Positions 35,168 to 44,815 of a stretch of DNA of 64,000 nt are shown in pieces (the first letter of the stretch is position 1; every line of letters starts with the position of its first letter). The DNA comes from Lobulomyces angularis. Taxonomy: Eukaryota > Chytridiomycota > Chytridiomycetes > Lobulomycetales > Lobulomycetaceae. The notes beneath the pieces are model-generated. The model was not told the origin of the DNA. It worked only from the letters and a program-made list of their open reading frames with translations, and made no database searches. The stretch spans positions 36,440 through 100,439 of the forward strand of contig JADHYX010000026.1 in NCBI GenBank assembly GCA_027604685.1, written 5' to 3'. The position numbers and the translations under genes are program-made.

Positions 35168-35255
35168 AGCTCGTTGATGAATGTAAGCTCCCTCTACTGA
35201 AACTGTATGTGGAAATTGCTTATATCCGGAATCTAATATATAACGTCTGAGAGTT
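35168..35255 (+). ncRNA. C/D-box snoRNA, copy A (intronic)
   Basis: Box C TGATGA (35175-35180), box D' CTGA (35197-35200) and box D CTGA (35247-35250), closed by a terminal stem AGCTC/GAGTT (35168-35172 with 35251-35255). The guide before D' ends TGTAAGCTCCCTCTA; the guide before D ends AATATATAACGT. A C' box is degenerate. The expected role is to direct 2'-O-methylation of rRNA or snRNA through fibrillarin; the target was not identified. Confidence 0.8.
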
Positions 35256-35444
35256 AAAAATCTTAAACCTTTTTTTTTTTTTTCCATTTTAACAATATAC
35301 AATCACTTACTGACATTTTTCCTACAGCTTCCAGTAATAGAGAAATCTGATAATTTTACCTCTCTAGATAACAATCTCTCCGAAGTAAGTGATTTTTTTT
35401 GTAATTTTACTCATTTGGAGCGAAAAAATACACTTTTTTTTTTA

Positions 35445-35533
35445 AACTCGTTGATGATTGTAAGCTCCCTCTACTGAAATTTATGTGTGGAAATTGCTTA
35501 TATCCGGAATCTAATATATAATGTCTGAGAGTT
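35445..35533 (+). ncRNA. C/D-box snoRNA, copy B (intronic paralogue)
   Basis: Same architecture as the copy at 35168: box C TGATGA (35452-35457), D' CTGA (35474-35477), D CTGA (35525-35528) and a perfect terminal stem AACTC/GAGTT (35445-35449 with 35529-35533). The D' guide is unchanged from copy A; the D guide differs by one base next to box D (ATGT instead of ACGT). The pairing difference in the stem (A-T here, G-T there) keeps the stem in both, which supports the RNA fold. Target unknown. Confidence 0.8.
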
Positions 35534-35875
35534 GAATAAAGGATACTTCATTTTTTTCTGTGCAAAATATTTTTTTAAAAGTTATCAATTTTAATTTTTG
35601 TTTTTTGTCAAGAATATCAAAACTGCCATAAAAAAATTACTTATTAGTATGGCAACATAAGAGCAGGAAGCGGGTTGCTTAAAAAATAAAGGAAACAGGG
35701 AACATTAGTAAAAAGACAATACCTTAGAATTATAAGGTGGATTTAATGAAAAAATATTTTTAACTCTAAAATAATGATATATATATTTTTTTATGTAATA
35801 AATTAATCTAAATTCGAAGTCTACCACTTTATTAAATTTTACAAATAAAAAACTGAAAAGATTTAATTTTTGAGT

Positions 35876-37596
35876 TCAATTGAAATGGTCATCATCAGAA
35901 TCCTCCATATTTTCATCAGAATCGCTGAAAGAGGAATCATTCTCTGACAATTCTTCGAAAAATTCTTCAGAATCACTAGAGCCCGTCAAACTTTCTTCAC
36001 AATAAATCTGAGTACTTGCTTTATTATTGTTTTCATCCAAAACAACGACTCCACAGCTTCTAAAGAAGTCTAATGTTGCCTCATCAAAATTGTTATTCAA
36101 AATAAACTTCAAATGTTTTAAACTTTTTTTAAAGTCAAAATCCTTCCAGCTACCACTCAAGTACCTTGCCGTAAAATACTTACTGTTAAATTTTACATGA
36201 AATTTTTTTATGTTGGGAATTAAATCCAGCAACTTTAAAAAACTTTCAAAATTTAAAAAGAATATTTCTTCTTGTGTAGTTGTTTTTAAAAAATTCAAAT
36301 TTTTTTTTTTGAAATCAGTTAAATCAAAATAAACTTCTTTTAAATTTTTTCCAATTTTAAAAAAAAAATTAAGAATTTCTTCGACAGAATTTACTTCCAG
36401 CTTTACATTAACTTCTCTTACTCCAAATTCCAAAGAGTTCAAAACGAGGTATTCAAGATTTACCAAGTTATCAGAAATTGCTGACAGAGAATGGTAAGTT
36501 ATTATCGGTTGTCCTAGTCTTTCACTGCATTCCCCGTAAAGAACCAGTTTTTTGAGTTTTTTTGCTGATGAAACTAGTGTCGCTACAATTTCATCACAAT
36601 TTTCAGGTGGAAGGTAAACCTTTAATTCGATTAAATAGGAAAAATGTTTTGATAAAATTTTAGCTTGATTTAAAAAATAACATGGAAGCTCCAAATATTG
36701 TATAGACACTATAAAAAAAAAAGTTAAATTAAAAAAAAAAAAAAAAAAAAAAAGCATAATTTTTATAGTATTTATGTATGGTATTATTTGAAGACATACA
36801 TAAAGGTTTAAATTTAAAAAAATCCTCGACAATAAAAATATTTTCCAGTAAATTTTGATCGCCATAATCTCTAAACTCAAAAAATTTAAACTTTAAGGAC
36901 TTTAATTTAGCAAAACCATCCTTAATATTGTCAATTTTATTTTTTTTTAGGTATGTCAGTCTTTTTAATTCTTCAACATTAAATTTCTTGTAGTTGAAAT
37001 CAAAGTTTAATCCTCCGAAATCCAAATTACTTAAACTTTTACATTCATCAAATATTAATTCCAACTTTTCCACATATGTTTCATAAAAATCTAAATACTT
37101 AACGTTTGGGAATACTTAATAGGAAGATAAATTTGTTAGTAAAAAAAAAGGGGGTAACAAAATTTTGCAGTATACATGAAAAAAGCTTAGCTGAAGGATT
37201 AAGTGGAACACCTCCATCAAACTTGATCCTCTTGGTAAAATTAACTGAGTTTTGTTTGTTATTTTTTAACAGTCCAAAAATTCTACTTTTTCTCGAATCC
37301 AGCTCAATTTCAATTTCTATTGATCTCCATAGTATCATCTGTGCAGGTTTTAACCATCGTCTGTTAACCAAGCAACAGGAAAACACATCCTTTTTTTTTT
37401 TTAAATTTTCAAATATTTTTGGCAAAATTTCGTTTGGAATGTATTGAATTAAGGAAATGGTTGATGCTTTACTACTTTTTTTACTTATTTCTTTCTCTAA
37501 ACTGCTGTTGAACTCTTTTGAAACGATGGCAATATCCTTATTCAGATTTTCTGACATGTTTAGTAGCTGCAACTTTGTATCCAAAAATGTTAACAT
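35876..37596 (-). CDS. F-box and leucine-rich-repeat protein
   Basis: Three exons. The first ATG in frame is at 37596 (MLTFLDTKLQLLN); the frame extends upstream without an ATG. A coiled-coil-like N-terminus (about 45 residues) precedes an F-box: IQYIPNEILPKIFENL, SCCLVNRRWLKPAQMILW. Exon 1 ends at donor GTATAC near 37176, with a TACTAAC-like branch and an acceptor giving SLFPNVKYLDFYETYV. Irregular leucine-rich repeats follow, then an acidic Ser/Glu/Asp tail ending SDDDHFN. F-box proteins recruit substrates to SCF (Skp1-Cullin-F-box) ubiquitin ligases through the repeats; the substrate is unknown. The next gene toward the right is also a likely ubiquitin-ligase adaptor (BTB/SPRY), same strand. 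Confidence 0.85.
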
Positions 37597-37901
37597 TTTT
37601 TTAATGGTTTTTTTTTTTGTTTTTAATAAAAAGTTACTAGTTTCATTAAACTTTTCGGAGTTCAAAAAATTTCAACCAACTCATAAAAAAAATACTTTGA
37701 ATTTTTTAGTAATTTACAAAATCCTACTGAAAAAACTTGAAAAACTAGTAAAAGGTTTTGTTTGTTAATATTTGTAATATTCGCAACATAAAAAAAAATA
37801 TAAAATTATCCTAAGATGTCAAAAAAAAAAATATTAATTATACTACTTACTATACAAAAAAATTAATTCAATAAACTAAAAATTTTATATTATTATTATT
37901 T

Positions 37902-39482
37902 TTAAACAGGCACTCTTTTAATACTAAATTCTAGTACTTCATTATCTACGAAAGATATTGCTGGAAATAACGGAGAAGTATCCAATATTCTAAATAATTC
38001 TAAAAAGCATATTAAATTAAAAAAAAAAAAAAAAAAAATTACCAGTTTTTTCTGAAAAAAGTCTTCCATTAATCTTTTTTTCCACATATAACATTCTTTC
38101 AGCAGTTGAAAGATCCAATGTGAACTTGAGTGTGTTTGTTCCAGTTTCCAACACAATTTTCGCATCACCAACTGCTGCTTTTTTTCCATGGTATAGTTTC
38201 CCAGTGGAACCTAGCATCCAAGCCAATCTATTTAGTTGATGACCTGCGTAGCGCTCCTTTCTGATGATATTTTCTGTTGCCACCCCCATTTGAATAAAAA
38301 AACATTGATTAAAATTTTCAATTCGTATTTCCCAGCTGTTTATTCCATCTGAAAAAGATTGTCGACTTAAAATTGTTTGCACTTGCCCTCCCAAGTTGGG
38401 TTTAATTTTTGAGCTATCATACGGCGACTCAAAAATTATTTCAGGAAGTTCAATTTTTCTCTTTTTAGAAACAGTATCCGACTGGTGCGAATCTCGAAAA
38501 AAAAATATTTTGTTTTTAAGTTGTTTTCCAACTTCACCAAGTTTTTCGAGTTCAAAAATTTCACTGTCCTTCATTTCATCAAAGTTGATAATTTCTAATA
38601 TTAATTTTAAATCAGAATCGGCAACATCCACATTATGAGACTTCCAAATTATTAAAGTTTTAAGTAAAAGTGAATTTTCCACGGCTGGTTTAGCTGCGTT
38701 GAATATAAAATTTAAACCTTTGATAGATAGCTCAAACAACTCTCTCGAATAGAGGATTTCAGGGTTGTATTGTATAAAATCGACGAGTGATGCTGTAATG
38801 TTGGCATTCTTCAAATTCTAAAAATAAGAATGAAAACAATAAAAACCTTTTTTTTTTTTAATTTTTTAATTTTTTTTTTAATATTAATTACTAACAATGC
38901 AGTCTTCAAGGAATATAAATATATTATTCAATTTTAAATTGGCTTCAAAATATTTTTCAGAAATCTCCTGTAAATTTTGTGCACAAAATTCCATTGACAG
39001 TTTCATTAATTCTAAAACAGATTTCTGATCCAAAAAAAAACTCTTTTCAATAAATCCCGTTACAAGACCTTTTATTAAAAATCTGAATGATTCAATGTAT
39101 TCTACATCTGGCAAGGAAATAATTTGGTTGGGTTTCGAAATTTTAAAAATTTCATCAAATACTTTTGATCTTACTGAAAGAACGTTCTTTACACCGTGAA
39201 CCAAAATCCTGTTTGGTCCTGAATGTGACAATAAAAAATATATAAAAAGCTTGCAATAAAATTATACCAACTGCAAATGTTATATCTGCTTTCGTCTCAA
39301 GTAATTTTTTTAAATCATTTGATAATGATACATAAAACTTCAAAAAAAAAAAAATTAAAGATACAAAAGTAGATTTTTAATAACACTAATACAATAATCA
39401 TCTTCATTAAAAGTAGAAAAAAAAAAAAAAATAAATAAATAAATGAAAGCATTACTTTTTGGTTTATTAAATCCTTATCCAT
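37902..39482 (-). CDS. BTB/POZ-BACK-SPRY domain protein
   Basis: Five exons. Exon 1 is tiny (ATG 39482, MDKDLINQK) and joins to FYVSLSNDLKKLLETKADITFAVG across an intron that ends TTTGAAG. The BTB domain continues PNRILVHGVKNVLSVRSKVFDEIF and LPDVEYIESFRFLIKGL. A BACK-like helical part holds NPEILYSRELFELSIKGLNF and WKSHNVDVADSDLKLIL. A C-terminal SPRY/B30.2 fold holds SDGINSWEIRIENF, FIQMGVATE, LNRLAWMLGSTGKLYHGKK and FPAISFVDNEVLEF. BTB proteins commonly bind Cullin-3 and SPRY domains bind substrate peptides, so a CUL3 adaptor is a reasonable inference. The intron near 38045-37995 contains a long A/T tract. Confidence 0.85.
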
Positions 39483-39677
39483 TAAAATTTTAATGTAAAT
39501 TCAGGAAAAAAATTTTTTTTTTTTGATCAACAGCAAAAATTTGTAATAAAAGTCATTTAAGAGATAGAAAATTTATTAAGGAAAAATTTACAAAAACAAA
39601 CACAAAATAATAATACATTTGTAAAAAAATAAAGTGTACTCGATTCATCTAAATTTCAAAAAAGAAATATGAAATAT

Positions 39678-41131
39678 TTACTCTTCAACACTCCTATGAG
39701 TATCTGGAATATCACCATCTAAGATGGCATAACGCATATGACTCATTAAATTTCTAGCTGCATTAGAGTGATTGTAAACACCACCATTAAAACTAGTTGT
39801 AACTTCTCTGCCAATACTTGAAATTAAAAAGCCTTTACCTCCAGGATGTTCACTTAAGAACTTTTCAACGTTGTAAATAACTTTGTCTATGATAAATAAT
39901 TTTTTTTTCTCATATTTCACTTCTCTTAAAACTAAAAGAAAAGTTAAAATTAAAACTTTCAGAGAAAAAAAAATATTATTACATTCTTCAAAAGTAATTT
40001 TTTTTAATTTTTCTAATGGAATTCCCCAACTTAGCTTGGATCTGGCTATATCAATTTTCTTTTGTTGCATTTGTAATCTTCCTTTTTCAATTTCATTAGC
40101 ACTAAACTCATTTAAGTTGTAAGTAGCTCCAAACAAACTAAAAAAGTAAATGATCCATTTTGTTGGATCATATTGATAAAATTTAATTGCATTTCGATAA
40201 TCTGAAGGAAATTCATGGTGAAAGTTATGGTAACCTGCATTAACACAAATCGCAATAATTAAAAATAAAATTGTTTTTAATATTTACCTTCCCCTAGTGT
40301 CACTAACGCTGTAATAAAGTGGTCTCTAGGAGTTCTATTGTCATCGAATGTATGCTCACCGAAGTAATGGGCCATAGAATTAACACAAAAGGTGGAGTGA
40401 TGCAATAGAACTTGTCTAACAACACCAGCGTAATAAAAACCACCTTTATAATCATTAAAAAGCAATCCGCAAAGAATAGTAGGTAGGCCAAATGACATAA
40501 ACATTGCGATACTATAATTATTAAATAAAATAAAATAAAAAAATTTGAAAAAAAAAATGTATGGAAAACTCTTACATTCCATAATATTTTTCTTGAAAGT
40601 TAACTATCCAGTCACTATTTAAATCAGAGATATCAACTTTGCCATTATTTTTTTTATCTTTTTTAAATAACATCCAGCCAATGTGTGCCCAGAATAGTCC
40701 TCTATGAGCTGAGTAAGGATCTTTTATGGTATCAGTGTAGCGATGATGTGCTCTATGATCTCTACTCCACCATTTTATACTGCCTTGAATGGAACCTGAA
40801 AAAAAAAAAGTCAAACACCACTTTTTTTTTTTAATACCAGATCCTGCTAACATCAAAACAAATTGAAAAGGTATTGTTGCATCATATGTTCGATGACTCC
40901 AGTATCTATGATAACCACCTAATATTTCGATTATTTTTTTTTATGTAAATAAAACATTTGTAAATTTATAGCACCTGTAATTCCAAAACCAGTAAAAAGA
41001 TAGAATATTAATGAAAAAATTAAAGTCTGACGTTGTAATTCAACATTTAGCAAGGCATACAGAGCAATAATTGGAGTAATGCCCAGCATTGTACAATGTA
41101 TTAAGTTTAAGTCTTTAAACTGAAATGTCAT
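39678..41131 (-). CDS. OLE1: Delta-9 (stearoyl-CoA) desaturase with cytochrome b5 domain
   Basis: About seven exons from ATG 41131 to TAA 39678, roughly 430 residues. Histidine boxes are intact: GGYHRYWSHRTY, RDHRAHHRYTD and GYHNFHHEFPSDYRNA. Hydrophobic helix pairs flank them (LGITPIIALYALLNV, LIFYLFTGFGIT, and MFMSFGLPTILCGLLF). NSMAHYFGEHTFDDNRTPRD lies before the third box. The C-terminal cytochrome b5 domain has the haem motif FLSEHPGGKGFL and HSNAARNLMSHMRYA. The enzyme introduces the first double bond into palmitoyl- or stearoyl-CoA in the ER, using oxygen and electrons from its own b5 domain; the fused b5 at the C-terminus is the fungal Ole1 arrangement. It implies an aerobic organism, arguing against anaerobic rumen fungi. 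Confidence 0.96.
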
Positions 41132-41376
41132 CGTAATTTAATAAAAAACAGACGAAATAGGTATAATATTAAAAAAATTTAGTTATCTAAAAAACTTTTT
41201 ATTTTAATTTTTAATTTATTTTAATCTTTTTTTATTGTATTTATACAAATCTAATATCCCAAAATTTTTTCCCCAATCTTTTTTTTCTGGGGTTTTGAAC
41301 AAAGAAAATAATTTTAATGATTTTTTAACCTAAACATTATTGTTTTGGTAGTGTATATTGATTAGATGAGAGTGGA
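41132..41376. other. Upstream region of OLE1
   Basis: AT-rich sequence between the desaturase start and the hairpin cluster. It should hold the desaturase promoter. No gene seen. Confidence 0.5.
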
Positions 41377-41525
41377 TTGGGCCAGGTGTTTGACGGTGCG
41401 GCCCAACTTTTCACTGAAACTTCATTAAATTAAGTTCCTTAACTCACTCTGAACTTGCCAAGAGTGGTCGATATCTAAAACCCTATCCAAAGGTTTGGAT
41501 AGTGCGTTAGCGTTATCTTTTTTTA
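41377..41525 (+). ncRNA. Hairpin cluster, possible structured RNA
   Basis: A GC-richer island with successive perfect stems: TTGGGCC/GGCCCAA (41377-41383, 41400-41406), TTAAG/CTTAA (41430-41442), CACTCT/AGAGTG (41445-41450, 41461-41466) and CTATCCAAA-GG-TTTGGATAG (41483-41502). The overlapping GATAGTGC-GTTA-GCGTTATC (41498-41517) is the end hairpin of Fanzor copy 2. A run of seven T (41518-41524) follows, as at RNA polymerase III terminators. It does not match tRNA, U6, SRP or 5S signatures I can recall. Strand is set by the T run only; transcription from the other strand as a Fanzor-linked RNA is the alternative. Confidence 0.4.
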
Positions 41526-43750
41526 ACAATAAATATCCAAAAAAACAAAAAAACAAACACCAATTAAAAAAATAGCGAAAATATTTAGGAAAAAATTTAC
41601 AACATCTATCTACTTAAATAAACTGGTCTAACTCCATGCAATAAAGTACTTTCTGCTACATCTTTCATATTTGACGTTGCAACATCATCCCTGTTCCAAA
41701 GTCTTTCCACTAATTCCTCATCCACCATTTGCTTACAATTTTCGTTTTTGCAACGAAGCAATCCATGAACTTTCATCAGTTTATCTTTGTTACAGGGATT
41801 TGAATGTTCTCTTTCTTTAAATGTTTCTAAAGACTACTTTTGCATCTTGGGCACATTGATGAAGTTAAAAATTCATTCACCAAATATAGTTGATATTCCG
41901 CCTTTTTAAACATATCTCTAAAACCTTTTCTTTTCGATAGAGTTTGATATCTCATTGATGTTCTTGACCAATCTCCAATTAAAACGGATGTGTTTTCACT
42001 ACCACCAAATTTCTTTAAATTTTTTAATAAATTTACTTTCTGATTTTTGAGTATTTATAAAATTATTTAATATCAATTTTCTAAATAATGGGTTTCTGTA
42101 ATGATATTCTAATTGTTCAAAACGATACAAGTAATCTTTCAAATAAAGATAATATCCAACAGGATCAAGTGTTTTTCTTGATGGTATAGGTAAATTAAAA
42201 TTTCTTAAACCATTCTTTCCATAAAGGTCTTTTTTTGTCAAAGTTTATTATCGCTTACTAATTTCTTCTAATTAATTCTTAATTTTTAGCTTTACTTTCA
42301 AATCTTCGTTGCATTTGAGTATATCTGAGATTTTCATCATTCCATCCTATATATAATAAAAAAAAAAACTGTAGTTATTTGTTTTTAATAATTAACCTAA
42401 ACAATGTTTCTTTTATTTGGATCAATATAAACATGATTTTCTTTTAAAGTATTGTTTTGAAAATACTCTGAAGAACAAATTTTATTTTTACCTTTTTTAA
42501 ATTTTGTTTTGCTGGTTGTTTTGTTTTATCAATTTCCATAATGTAAGGTTTTTTTCTCTTTTTCCTTTTATATTCTTTGTTTATTATGAGTTTTAATGTC
42601 TTCTAAACAAACTGTGATTGATATTCCATCAGTTTCAATTGCCCCTGAAAATTCCATTCCACTTCTTAATTTGAATGCTTCCTTTTTGAAAATAAATAAT
42701 TTACACCATATATTTTCGAGATTATCTTCCACATTTAGAGTACACTTTCACTACCGAGTCCTAAAACAGTGTTTAATAAAACTGTGGTATCAAATCTAAT
42801 GTGTCTTGGTATTGTCGATAATGGAAAAATATTAAATGATTGTAATCTGTACTGTTCATATAATAATCCAAGTTTGTAGTAGGGTTCAAAATATTTTTTT
42901 GTTATACAAATATCAAAGGGAATTGAAATCTTTTTCAACTGTGTTTGGTAATATAGTTCTGAAAATGTCAACGATTTGAATATCAATTTCAGATAATTCT
43001 GAAAGATCACTATTATTTTTAGTATAATTTTCTGCACTAATCACTTCTAAGTTGAAGATGTTTTATCCATTCTTTTTTCAACTTATTTTCAGGCTTTAAT
43101 TTTAAAACTGTTTTTTTTATAATCACTGTTTATAATTTTGGAATAAAATGCTCTTGAATATTAACAGTGTAATTTTCAAATATTTTAGAAGCTTGATAAA
43201 GAGCAATTTGATCAATGTACTTAATATTTTCTTGTATGTAACCGAATTCAGTTTTATACTTTTCAATGTATTCTCATTAATAATAGGAGTTGTTGGAGAA
43301 GTAACTTTTGTAGTTTTAATTGAACGATTAAGAAACTTGTATATTCTAACAAAAAAATTGGAATTAATCAAATTTCATTTTTTGTCGCCAGGGTAATTTA
43401 ACATAAATACTTAAAAAAATGAGTACTATGAATAGTTAATCGATTTGCTAAATAAATAATTGATTGGAGTTTTTGATATTGTTCGGGTATTCCAATAAAA
43501 ACTTTATTAAAATTTGTTTTATGAATGCTATTCTATTTTTTAAAAAATAAAAAAAAAAAGAGATGCGTTTATTTTTTATTTATAGTAAAAATTTAGAATT
43601 AGTTTATGAAGTACTACAATTATAATATATTTAGATTTTTACTTTCCATTTTTTTTTTATTAATAAATATTTATATTTTTTAATTACTATTTTTTTTCTA
43701 TGTTTAAAAAGATAATGTCCCACCACTAATAAAAGATATTTACTAGCACC
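41498..43750 (-). pseudogene. Decayed Fanzor element, copy 2
   Basis: Homologous to the element at 28344-30587 along its whole length. N-terminal block: IPFDICITKKYFEPYYKLG, LLYEQYRLQSFN and FPLSTIPRHIRFDTTVLL (about 42960-42750). RuvC-I: HVYIDPNKRNIV near 42430, with a shift against copy 1, then an intron ending near 42346 and WNDENLRYTQMQRRFESKAK followed by a stop. An intact stretch (42238-42000) reads GKNGLRNFNLPIPSRK to FKEI. RuvC-II: IGDWSRTSMR and VNEFLTSSMCPRCK. A +1 shift then separates the zinc ribbon (HGLLRCKNENCKQ) and RuvC-III (LWNRDDVATSNM), with the C-terminus STLLHGVRPVYLSR. Breaks differ from those of copy 1, so the two copies decayed separately. Catalytic Asp/Glu/Asp positions are still recognisable. 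Confidence 0.85.
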
Positions 43751-44784
43751 TCTTCCGCAAGTTTTTTTCTTAATTTTTTCATCAAAATGCAGGTAGAAAT
43801 TATTTATTTAGCCTAGTATTCTTTAACATAGTTTATAGCACATTTTGTATTAACTTAGTAATTTTCTTATATAATAAAAAAAAGATTCTTCAACGATACC
43901 GATATTTTAGCTTATGTTATCTAAGAAAGATGCATATGATATCTCTTCTGTGTATTTAGAGATATATAGATCCTAAAAAAATTTAAATCAACCTGACACA
44001 AGTGGACAATAGTAAAACATGTGGACGATAAGATGCTGCGTAAAACTGATTAATGCTGTTGATTAACATACTTTTAATAAACGAAAATCAAAATAACTAT
44101 TAAATATATAATCAAAAAGTAATTACATTGTAGCGAAGTAAACAGAAGATTCAAACTTAAATTTTTTTTTTATGGTGTTTTTTTTACACCGAAATTAACT
44201 TGTTGAATTAAAAAAATTTTTCGTATAGGAAGTGGATAAAGAGAGAGAAAAATTTTTATTAATCATTGATATCGCTGTGAAATCTTCATTATATAGCAAT
44301 GTTTTTCGATTTAATGAAAATTTGTAGTTAACAAAAATTCAGACCTGAAGGAACTGAAACACCATACAGCTAATTCACTTTGGTATAAAACAATATAGTT
44401 TTAAGTTGTTATTAACTTCCAACTTCAATAAATAAATTACTTAACGTTAAGATTACGCAAACAATATGAAGTAATCTGAGCACATCTAGTCACAAGTTCA
44501 AAAAAAAATTAAACTTTCAAAACTTTCCCAATCATTTTTAAAAAAAAAGGTAGGAAACTTCTATTGATCCAATATCTCAATTCAAACCAAAAGCTCTTAA
44601 AATAAATTTTGTAAATTTTTTTTTCATTGCACTTCCTGTTTTTCATTGTACGTTCATCACTTCATTCAAATTAAAACTCAATTTTGGGTAGGACACTTGT
44701 TGGAAAGGATTTAATCTCATTTCAGATCATTCAATATCTTTTTCTTTTACCTTGATGACCTAGGGAAATGATTATTATCAAGTC
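43751..44784. other. Gene-free stretch before the assembly gap
   Basis: About 1 kb of AT-rich sequence with no recognisable gene. All frames are short, and no RNA motif was noticed. Confidence 0.5.
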
Positions 44785-44794
44785 NNNNNNNNNN
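44785..44794. other. Assembly gap (10 N)
   Basis: Ten N bases immediately before an A tract, probably a scaffold join of unknown true size. The following gene starts only 21 bp to the right, so its promoter or 5' sequence may be missing. Confidence 0.99.
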
Positions 44795-44815
44795 AAAAAA
44801 AAAAAAATAAAAAAC

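Larger units (their letters stand above)
35118..35640 (+). ncRNA. Putative non-coding host transcript of two snoRNAs
   Basis: Exon-like blocks 35118-35136 and 35328-35384 are bounded by good splice sites (ATTTCAG, GTAACT; CCTACAG with TACTGAC branch, GTAAGT), with a further acceptor at 35612. The two introns, 35137-35327 and 35385-35612, are 191 and 228 nt, three to four times the usual intron here. Each holds one C/D-box snoRNA ending 72 and 79 nt before the 3' splice site. The exon blocks show no shared open frame. The arrangement resembles UHG/GAS5-type hosts. Start and end of the transcript are not defined. Confidence 0.6.

Noticed and set aside
37106..37768. Plus-strand frames opposite the F-box gene
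   Set aside because: They are antisense shadows of the F-box coding exons.
41451..41517. tRNA-like A-box (TTGCCAAGAGTGG) and B-box-like GGTTTGGAT in the hairpin cluster
   Set aside because: Acceptor arms do not pair, the D loop would be only four bases, and the B-box lacks the GGTTCRANNCC pattern.
28344..43750. Interpretation of the Fanzor loci as active RNA-guided systems
   Set aside because: Both copies carry several frameshifts and stops; activity would need an intact relative elsewhere.
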